From the NCBI GenBank assembly GCA_016182225.1, contig JACOXV010000025.1:1-15234 (forward strand): a stretch of 15,234 nt of DNA, given 5' to 3'. The notes under the pieces were generated by a model that saw only the letters and a program-made list of their open reading frames with translations, did not search any database and was not told the origin of the DNA. Below are positions 1-4,253 of this stretch, piece by piece. Made by a program: the position numbers and the translations under genes. Origin of the DNA: Candidatus Levyibacteriota bacterium. Lineage in GTDB: Bacteria > Patescibacteriota > Microgenomatia > Levybacterales > UBA12049. Each line of letters starts with the position of its first letter. Within the stretch, counting starts at the first letter, position 1.

Positions 1-123
1 AAAAAATGGTTTGTTAAGTGTAGAGTACCATGAATCAATTGAAGGAATAGTAAAATAAGAGCCAATCCCGCCGGCAATAAATGGAAGAGCCAGTGAAACA
101 AAAAGCTTTGGAAAATCCTTCAC
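1..123 (-). CDS. TspO/MBR family membrane protein, N-terminal part (cut by window edge)
   Basis: The frame opens with GTG at 123 and runs off the left edge, giving 41 residues. The stretch LALPFIAGGIGSYFT, then WYSTLNKPFF, matches the start of TspO/MBR proteins: a first membrane helix ending in a GxxGs.fT motif, then the WYxxLnKP loop. Family members are five-helix membrane proteins that bind tetrapyrroles or other hydrophobic ligands; that role is family knowledge, not shown here. An in-frame TAA sits two codons upstream, so GTG is the only sensible start. No Shine-Dalgarno is visible. The GTG overlaps the TGA of a short upstream open stretch (GTGA), suggesting translational coupling. At least two thirds of the protein lies outside the window. 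Confidence 0.8.
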   Translation of the reverse strand, partial: MKDFPKLFVSLALPFIAGGIGSYFTIPSIDSWYSTLNKPFF

Positions 124-188
124 AAATTAAGTATATCAATTACTACTCCAAAGCCCAAATAAAGCAATTCCGCAGCTAAGAGGTCAAA
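120..188 (-). other. Short open stretch, possible C-terminal remnant
   Basis: Directly after the TAA of the 72-aa gene, 22 sense codons stay open in the same frame and end in TGA, which overlaps the tspO GTG. The peptide is hydrophobic (LLAAELLYLGFGVVIDILNL) and has no usable start codon near its beginning. It looks like the last helix of a lost membrane protein, in keeping with other tails in this island, but chance is not excluded. No function can be given. Confidence 0.25.
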
Positions 189-407
189 TTATTTTTTCCT
201 ACGATTATATGGTGACTTATTTGTTGGCTTGAGGGAAATATTTTCTTCTGATGCCTTTGATCTTATTGCATCTTCAGTTCTTCCTAATGCGTCAGCAATT
301 AAACCCGTTGGGGTGTTCCTATCAGCAAAATTTTCAAGTCGGTCAACTTGAGTATCTGTCCATTGTTCTCCTCTATGATCTGGTTTTGATCCTTTTCTAT
401 GTGTCAT
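189..407 (-). CDS. Small Myb/SANT-like helix-turn-helix protein (72 aa)
   Basis: A 72-residue basic protein. The core, from a W at residue 16 through LENFADRNTP, GLIADALGRTEDAIRSKA, has the spacing of Myb/SANT or GcrA-like helix-turn-helix domains, in which T.e.I...LgRT..AI..KA forms the recognition helix. The tail is lysine- and arginine-rich (PTNKSPYNRRKK). It probably binds DNA; its target is unknown. Its ATG overlaps the TGA of the Shedu-type gene by 4 nt (ATGA), so the two genes are almost certainly one transcript. It could be an accessory regulator of that nuclease or simply a passenger. Similar small proteins are common in environmental bacteria as hypothetical genes. The fold call is from motif spacing only. 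Confidence 0.7.
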   Translation of the reverse strand: MTHRKGSKPDHRGEQWTDTQVDRLENFADRNTPTGLIADALGRTEDAIRSKASEENISLKPTNKSPYNRRKK

Positions 408-1246
408 TTAATTTTCACCACCTTTTTTCTATCTTGTTTAATATTCTTAATAATTTGTTTTGCTTTTTGCACTATATCATCATAAGTAAGAATATTAAGC
501 CTCCTATCAAAAATGTTTCTATGATATTCAAGAATTGATTTTTGCTCAGTTGTTGACCTACCTATTATTATTACTCCAATCGGATATAATACGTCTCTCC
601 TCTCGCTGTCGTGTTTTGATGTTTCGAAGAGATAATTTTTATCGTAGTGATTTCTGTATCTTGCCATTTGAGATACAGCATCTTTAAGATTACCGCTCAT
701 TGATTCTTTGCCTTTTTTGCCGACAAAAAGCATTTCACTTGGAAGTTTTAATTCTACTATATCGAAGTAACCATTTATTTTTTGTGCTAAAAAATCTAAA
801 CGCCCACCTGTGGCTAACCACTCTTCATCTGCAACGCTTATGTACTCAGTTCCCAACATCCAGAAATTTTCTTTTAAAAAGAGTTGAATATTTTTTTCGT
901 TAGATTTTATTATCCCACCTAACATTTTTTCTAATTTTTTTATCTTTAATTCCTTGTCTTTTAAGTTTGAGGATAAGATAATACTTTTTGCAGCCTTTAT
1001 TAGCCTCGCATTAAGATTTTTATTTTCTGATAATAGCTTGTCAACTAAATCTCTGCCACCCTTCATATTAGATAAATCTGTGTCTGAAGCAATAAATTGA
1101 CTAAGAACAAAAATTAATAAACCAATATAGGAAGATCTTGAAATATTAAATTTTTGACGAACTTTATATACGCCTAATTTATTAAGTTGCCAGCCATATA
1201 GCCTCAATTGGTGCTTTACTTCTCCGTTTCTTGATGCGTCTATCAA
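404..1246 (-). CDS. Shedu-type anti-phage nuclease (SduA-like, DUF4263 C-terminal domain)
   Basis: The C-terminal half carries the Shedu/DUF4263 PD-(D/E)XK pattern. NEKNIQLFLKENFWMLG opens the domain, GGRLDFL supplies Asp151, and DIVELKLP supplies Glu165 and Lys167. SQMARYRNHY (Gln193) and a closing GVIIIGR...ILTYDDIV complete it. Shedu is a single-gene defence system; known members assemble as nucleases that limit phage. The N-terminal 110 residues are less conserved and probably regulatory. The only start in the frame is TTG at 1246, but good coding sequence continues upstream (NYPGIRVLGVKTISKTGSWL) to a stop at 1331-1333. An ATG at 1341 in the next frame suggests a one-base frameshift, so the true protein probably begins there and has about 310 residues. 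A promoter lies at 1419-1447. The downstream 72-aa gene overlaps by 4 nt. Confidence 0.85.
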   Translation of the reverse strand: MIDASRNGEVKHQLRLYGWQLNKLGVYKVRQKFNISRSSYIGLLIFVLSQFIASDTDLSNMKGGRDLVDKLLSENKNLNARLIKAAKSIILSSNLKDKELKIKKLEKMLGGIIKSNEKNIQLFLKENFWMLGTEYISVADEEWLATGGRLDFLAQKINGYFDIVELKLPSEMLFVGKKGKESMSGNLKDAVSQMARYRNHYDKNYLFETSKHDSERRDVLYPIGVIIIGRSTTEQKSILEYHRNIFDRRLNILTYDDIVQKAKQIIKNIKQDRKKVVKIK

Positions 1247-1341
1247 AACTATTGCTTTAAGCCAGCTTCCGGTTTTTGATATTGTTTTTACTCCTAATAC
1301 TCTTATACCAGGATAATTAGAGATTTTAATTCATATTCCAT
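1247..1341 (-). pseudogene. Frameshifted 5' end of the Shedu-type gene
   Basis: Reading left from 1330, the Shedu frame stays open as ISNYPGIRVLGVKTISKTG without an ATG, GTG or TTG. An ATG at 1341 in another frame reads MEYELK and meets the gene frame at an AAAA run (1324-1327). One extra A would give a continuous MEYELKISNYPGIRVLG. This could be a sequencing or consensus error, a real inactivating mutation, or a start at the rare ATT codon at 1330. No convincing Shine-Dalgarno precedes either choice. Confidence 0.5.
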
Positions 1342-1394
1342 AAATATTTGAAGGCGGTGTTAGGGGTCACAAAGTGGCTCTCAAGAGGCAACCT

Positions 1395-1412
1395 CCAAGG
1401 ATTTCTCCTTGG
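1395..1412 (-). promoter_or_regulatory. 5'-UTR hairpin of the Shedu-type transcript
   Basis: CCAAGG, a 6-nt loop and CCTTGG form a perfect 6-bp stem placed just downstream of the -10 box, so it would be the first structure in the mRNA leader. Smaller stems (TCTT/AGAG and CAC/GTG) follow before the gene. It may protect the 5' end or attenuate. On the plus strand the same hairpin is followed by TTTT, but no plus-strand gene precedes it. Confidence 0.4.
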
Positions 1413-1418
1413 TTTTAT

Positions 1419-1447
1419 ATTATATCAGATTTTGGACACTCATTCAA
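1419..1447 (-). promoter_or_regulatory. Sigma-70-type promoter for the Shedu-type gene
   Basis: On the minus strand, TTGAAT (1447-1442) and a perfect TATAAT (1424-1419) are separated by exactly 17 nt. The predicted start is near 1412, leaving about 70 nt of leader before the ATG at 1341. Good box matches and spacing support it. Confidence 0.65.
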
Positions 1448-1530
1448 CTCATAGAGATAAGTTATAGGTTAATAATATAGGTTTGCATTTTCTAATAATA
1501 GGTATATAATCACCGTAGTTAATCCTTACC

Positions 1531-1728
1531 CTATAATATGACAGGATTTTTTGCTTTTTGTATTTCAACATCTATATACGGTCTTCTTTTTTGTATAAAC
1601 TCTCTATAAGCAACATAAAAAGCCCCACCAGATAATGCAATCAAAAGCCACTGCGCTAAGCCTTGATTATAATTAAGCCACCTTAAAATTTCTTCCATAC
1701 AACTTCTCATAATTTTTCTACCGGCCAA
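1531..1728 (-). CDS. Small single-helix membrane protein, probably truncated
   Basis: The readable product is about 55-65 residues, with starts possible at TTG 1728, ATG 1710 or ATG 1698. ATG 1698 (MEEILRWLNYNQ) fits best and has GAGAAG just upstream. One transmembrane helix (GLAQWLLIALSGGAFYVAY) is followed by a basic stop-transfer and PYIDVEIQKAKNPVIL. This layout is usual for the N-terminus of larger proteins of unknown function with an anchor and an external beta-rich domain. After the TAG at 1531, shifting one base gives RVRINYGDYIPIIRK and stays open to 1449, so the gene is probably frameshifted and was longer. Its frame is continuous with the HsdR-like remnant upstream, through an in-frame TGA. 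No function is recognised. Confidence 0.5.
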   Translation of the reverse strand: MAGRKIMRSCMEEILRWLNYNQGLAQWLLIALSGGAFYVAYREFIQKRRPYIDVEIQKAKNPVIL

Positions 1729-1749
1729 ATAGCTTTCGCTTATTGCTAG

Positions 1750-1803
1750 TCATTCTAAAACCGGCTGTTCAATTAATTTATCTTCGTTAATTGTCCTGAT
1801 CAT
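1750..1803 (-). pseudogene. HsdR N-terminal remnant, copy 2
   Basis: An ATG at 1803 overlaps the TGA of the preceding gene (ATGA) and reads INEDKLIEQPVLE, then TGA. The pattern nE..liEqPvl(D/E)W is how type I restriction R subunits begin; here the Trp position is a TGA. After the TGA the frame continues as LAISESYLAGRKI into the 65-aa gene. So only about 17 codons of hsdR are left. The call rests on a short motif, but it agrees with a second, different copy at 2369-2434 and an HsdS tail upstream. Confidence 0.55.
1757..1771. repeat. 15-bp direct repeat, copy A
   Basis: AAAACCGGCTGTTCA occurs here and at 2391-2405, in the same orientation, flanking the 195-aa frame. On the minus strand it encodes EQPVL in both HsdR-like remnants. 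It is therefore probably shared coding ancestry, and a possible recombination point, rather than a mobile-element border. Confidence 0.8.
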
Positions 1804-2327
1804 ATATCATTCTTAAGCTTCTTGATTTGTTTCTCGCCCATATTAAATACTTCTGCTATTTTAATATCCGACAACCCATCATTTTTCATACTCTTAATAA
1901 GTCTTTTTCTTATTGAGATAATATTTTGTCTTTCTTCTCGATCAATTTCTAGAATAGTCTTTTTAGAATTCCATGAAGATTTCTCTTCTAAATATTGCCA
2001 GTAAGTCTGTGTATAGAATGGCTCATTAAAAATTTTTCCTGAAACTCCATCAAAGCCAAAAAGGCGACTTATAATCCAAAATAGTGTAATTATAATTCCC
2101 TTCTCACTACTACCACCTTTTGCCTTTAACCTATCATTGAGCTCTTCAATATTACTCATAAGCATTTCTTTATGACGTGTTGTCGTATCTAGTTGATTAA
2201 CTTTCCTCCTCATGATAGGAATACATTTTCTTAACCATTGCCTAAAGGACGTATCATCAAAAGCTGAGTCCGCAATATGATATGCTTTATCACCAAGAAA
2301 TTGGCGTACTGCATGTTCAAAATTCAT
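1800..2327 (-). CDS. Unrecognised protein with a C-terminal helix-turn-helix-like segment
   Basis: I do not recognise this family. The frame is open from TTG 2387, but the best start is ATG 2327 (MNFEHAVRQF), with AGAGGA about 8 nt upstream; this gives 175 residues. ATG 2348 is the alternative. The middle has a hydrophobic stretch (GIIITLFWIISRLFGF), perhaps one membrane-associated helix, and several charged helical segments. The last 35 residues (NDGLSDIKIAEVFNMGEKQIKKL) have the shape of a sigma-region-4 or resolvase-type helix-turn-helix, so nucleic-acid binding is possible. It lies between two HsdR-like N-terminal remnants, and its TGA overlaps the ATG of the second. That placement suggests it was once an accessory gene between hsdS and hsdR in a type I R-M operon. 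Confidence 0.65.
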   Translation of the reverse strand: MNFEHAVRQFLGDKAYHIADSAFDDTSFRQWLRKCIPIMRRKVNQLDTTTRHKEMLMSNIEELNDRLKAKGGSSEKGIIITLFWIISRLFGFDGVSGKIFNEPFYTQTYWQYLEEKSSWNSKKTILEIDREERQNIISIRKRLIKSMKNDGLSDIKIAEVFNMGEKQIKKLKNDI

Positions 2328-2368
2328 TGCTAAATCCTCTCTCTTCATTCTCTCGTTTATCCTTTCAT

Positions 2369-2434
2369 TTATTTTATGGAAAACCAATCCAAAACCGGCT
2401 GTTCAGCTAATGTGCTCTCGTTTAAGTTTTTCAT
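2369..2434 (-). pseudogene. HsdR N-terminal remnant, copy 1
   Basis: An ATG at 2434 overlaps the TGA of the 181-aa gene (ATGA) and encodes 21 residues, including NESTLAEQPVLDW, before TAA. This is the usual opening of type I restriction R subunits (HsdR). The remnant stops almost immediately after the conserved DW. It shares a 15-bp identity with copy 2 but differs around it, so it is not a recent duplication. The following gene begins just downstream or overlaps it. Confidence 0.55.
2391..2405. repeat. 15-bp direct repeat, copy B
   Basis: Identical to 1757-1771 (AAAACCGGCTGTTCA, same orientation). It encodes EQPVL of the first HsdR-like remnant. Confidence 0.8.
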
Positions 2435-2976
2435 AATATTAACTGAGCCCATAAGATAAATTCCTTATTGAAGAAAATTCCAACAATAATGGAAACTGCA
2501 CCAATTAGGAACCAAATAAGCTGAGCTGATTTAACTATTACGTTCGTAGACTTTATTCCAAGATAGGAAAAAATAATTCTGGGTAAGAAGATTAGCTGTT
2601 CAACCCAATAAATAGGATTAAATGCTTCAAAAATTCTTTGTTTATAAATACCAAGTGCCTCCCTAAATTGTCCATTTATTATAATAACGATATCGTTTCT
2701 TAGTAAAGCTAAGTTTCGATAAACAGAAAAACTGCCAGTTGATACCAATCCATATCCGATAGGTTCTACGTCTGGTTGATTTGTATCCTCCAGTCCTGCT
2801 TTTTTAAATAATTTTACAATCTGCTGTCGATGTTCTTTGATAAACCAGCTTTTTGAATCTTTTACATATTCTTTGTATTCTTTGTAATATCGTTCTGCAG
2901 TCCAAAAATAGTACAAATTATAAAGTACTTTTAGAGATACAAGAAACAAGGTAAGAATTAGAATTTTCATGATCAT
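2431..2976 (-). CDS. Unrecognised membrane protein (181 aa)
   Basis: I do not recognise the family. An N-terminal helix (ILILTLFLVSLKVLYNLYYFW) is followed by a charged soluble part of about 80 residues. Two hydrophobic segments near the C-terminus follow (LPRIIFSYLGI and LIWFLIGAVSIIVGIFF). The start at ATG 2976 is supported by GGGGAGG seven bases upstream, a strong Shine-Dalgarno that lies inside the HsdS-like tail. The ATG overlaps that tail's TGA, and this gene's own TGA overlaps the ATG of an HsdR-like remnant. It therefore sits exactly where accessory genes occur between hsdS and hsdR in type I operons. A membrane-linked defence or accessory role is only an inference from place. Confidence 0.7.
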   Translation of the reverse strand: MIMKILILTLFLVSLKVLYNLYYFWTAERYYKEYKEYVKDSKSWFIKEHRQQIVKLFKKAGLEDTNQPDVEPIGYGLVSTGSFSVYRNLALLRNDIVIIINGQFREALGIYKQRIFEAFNPIYWVEQLIFLPRIIFSYLGIKSTNVIVKSAQLIWFLIGAVSIIVGIFFNKEFILWAQLIL

Positions 2977-3119
2977 ACTCTAACCTCCCCACTCATTAAT
3001 TTTGGCAAAAGCAAATCGCGAAGAGCTGCTAATTTTAATTTAGCTCTCATTTTTCCCCTCCATAATTGCATTTCTGCCTGCGCGAGGCCGTAGAGTTTGT
3101 TTAAAAATACTTGTTCCAT
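2973..3119 (-). pseudogene. HsdS C-terminal tail in a 48-codon open frame
   Basis: An open frame of 48 codons from ATG 3119 to TGA 2973 ends with LRDLLLPKLMSGEVRV, which is the typical C-terminus of type I restriction specificity subunits (HsdS). The preceding part (NKLYGLAQAEMQLWRGKM) is not an HsdS target-recognition domain. It overlaps the end of the DUF4365 gene by 19 nt and the start of the 181-aa gene by 4 nt. No Shine-Dalgarno precedes ATG 3119. Most likely this is the 3' end of a deleted hsdS. A small expressed protein is possible because the frame is intact and coupled to its neighbours. Confidence 0.6.
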
Positions 3120-3760
3120 TTTTGGTATTTGTTATAAGTAGCACGAATTTTATCTTTATATTGATCAAATACCCCCTCGTAAAGTGCTTCTTTTGACCAA
3201 CCCCTTAAACCTAAATTACTAGGATCTATCCCGCTCAACATACCCTTGTTGTGTTGACAGCGGAGGTGATCAAAAAACAAGTCACGGCAAAAACCCCATG
3301 TATGTTTCTCTCCTTCAACATAAGCATGAAATTCGTTGTCTTCCATCACTAAATAAAAGGGTTCTTTCGTATGGTTTATTAAGCCGTGAACAACTGAAGT
3401 ATATCTCTTGTAATAAATCTTTAATTTTTTTAAATCTACTAAGAAAACAAAGACTGGAAAATCAAACCCTTTCCAATACTCTAAGGTTGCTTGTTTTATT
3501 GTGATACTTCCTCTATACTCCTCTAAGAAATTTAATCGACTTTTTTTGCTCTTGAGTTCAAGTCTAATGTTTAAAGATTTGACTTGTATTGCGAACATCA
3601 ATTGTGTTGGTTTTTCACCATTAACCCATTCACAAATCATGTCGATGCCAACATCTTTTGAACCGTCAATTCTATGAACTATTGCATATTCAGAGAGAAA
3701 ACTTTCAACTAAAGCTTCTCCCTTATTTCCTTTTTGTTTTGAATTTAAATAAAATGTCAT
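3101..3760 (-). CDS. DUF4365-type restriction-endonuclease-like protein
   Basis: A 219-aa protein. The first 65 residues follow the DUF4365 pattern: KGNKGEALVESFLSEYAIVHR, then KDVGIDM, then MFAIQVKS. Asp36 or Asp40, with Gln59 and Lys61, fit a PD-(D/E)XK nuclease core (D...QxK), although a clear central acidic ExK is not obvious. The next section, with hydrophobic strands such as FPVFVFLVDLKKLKIYYKRY, is usual for the family. The last 70 residues (CRDLFFDHLRCQHNKG onward) are an extra part I do not recognise. Such proteins are frequent in defence islands and near R-M genes. The start is ATG 3760; a stop lies four codons upstream in frame, and no Shine-Dalgarno is seen. A methylase-like tail ends 8 nt upstream and an HsdS-like tail overlaps its 3' end. 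Confidence 0.72.
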   Translation of the reverse strand: MTFYLNSKQKGNKGEALVESFLSEYAIVHRIDGSKDVGIDMICEWVNGEKPTQLMFAIQVKSLNIRLELKSKKSRLNFLEEYRGSITIKQATLEYWKGFDFPVFVFLVDLKKLKIYYKRYTSVVHGLINHTKEPFYLVMEDNEFHAYVEGEKHTWGFCRDLFFDHLRCQHNKGMLSGIDPSNLGLRGWSKEALYEGVFDQYKDKIRATYNKYQKWNKYF

Positions 3761-3768
3761 TTTGTGTT

Positions 3769-3891
3769 TTACTCAATAATCTCAATCTCCTCCGGCATTA
3801 GGCTGTAAGGTTTATTGAGGCTAATTATACTCTCGAGGCTGAGATTAAGCAATCTTGCAGTTAAGAAGTCAAGTTCTATTTTTGGTTTTCT
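3769..3891 (-). pseudogene. Possible C-terminal remnant of an R-M methyltransferase
   Basis: Forty sense codons are open between a TAA and the TAA at 3769. The ending NKPYSLMPEEIEIIE resembles the closing y.LteeEi.iiE segment of type I/IIG DNA methyltransferases, and the preceding LDFLTARLLNLSLESI reads as ordinary protein. There is no ATG near its beginning, so it is a tail and not a gene. The assignment is tentative and leans on the HsdS and HsdR remnants in the same gene string. Confidence 0.35.
3824..3852 (-). promoter_or_regulatory. Possible promoter ahead of the DUF4365-type gene
   Basis: TTGCTT (3852-3847), a 17-nt spacer and TATAAT (3829-3824) on the minus strand, 63 nt upstream of ATG 3760. 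It lies inside the methylase-like remnant, so it may be a chance match in AT-rich coding sequence. AGGCT occurs three times on the plus strand in this leader. Confidence 0.4.
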
Positions 3892-3909
3892 TTAGAATAA
3901 AACCATAAT

Positions 3910-4101
3910 CTAGACTTTTTGGCATACAGGAGCATAAGTTCTCTTTTTATCCATAATGAAACTGAATATTAGCTCTTCTTTAAGATTCTTTGTTTTTTTA
4001 GATAAATCTTCTGCCGTCTCTGCAAAAGCTAAAACCTTAGTCCTGCTACGATTAAGCGCAACCCATTTATTGCTATATTTATCGATTAATTTTATATTCA
4101 T
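3910..4101 (-). CDS. DUF5678-like small protein (63 aa)
   Basis: A 63-residue protein with the DUF5678 layout. KWVALNRSRTKVLAFAET is the 'WVAL...kVla.g.t' strand-loop-strand, a helix of Lys/Glu-rich residues follows, and FSFIMDKKRTYAP takes the place of the usual 'v.k.p.' strand and ending. These proteins are very common in CPR bacteria and archaea; their function is not established, and many sit beside aspartyl-protease-like or toxin-antitoxin genes, which are not seen here. A perfect TATAAT ends 8 nt before the ATG, implying a leaderless or nearly leaderless mRNA. It is the first gene of the minus-strand island and diverges from alaS. Confidence 0.6.
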   Translation of the reverse strand: MNIKLIDKYSNKWVALNRSRTKVLAFAETAEDLSKKTKNLKEELIFSFIMDKKRTYAPVCQKV

Positions 4102-4109
4102 TTGCGATC

Positions 4110-4115
4110 ATTATA
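4110..4115 (-). promoter_or_regulatory. -10 box of the DUF5678-like gene (leaderless start)
   Basis: TATAAT at 4115-4110 lies 8 nt before the ATG at 4101. No good -35 is seen at 17 nt (TGGATT is weak). Transcription would begin at or next to the start codon. Confidence 0.5.
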
Positions 4116-4239
4116 CACTAAGATTCTAAATCAATCCAGTAAAATCGGCTTCGGCGGGGATTCTAGCACTTTCGAATTAGCTTTAAAAGCCATGTGATAT
4201 TTTCTGTTCCTCCTACGTGCAAAACTTCGGCAGGACAGG

Positions 4240-4245
4240 TATAAT
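4240..4245 (+). promoter_or_regulatory. -10 box of alaS (leaderless start)
   Basis: TATAAT lies 8 nt before the alaS ATG at 4254, the same spacing as in the divergent DUF5678-like gene. The -35 region (TGCAAA) is weak. A leaderless or very short-leader mRNA is implied. Confidence 0.5.
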
Positions 4246-4253
4246 TGGCCTTA

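Noticed and set aside
1750..1803. TGA at a conserved Trp position, suggesting TGA recoding
   Set aside because: Many genes here end in TGA and conserved Trp residues are TGG, so the standard code fits; this is a nonsense mutation or junction.
1340..3910. Integron-type gene cassette array with attC sites
   Set aside because: Small same-strand genes suggested it, but spacers hold R-M remnants with 4-nt overlaps and no paired attC core sites; the one GTTAGG near 1359 is isolated.
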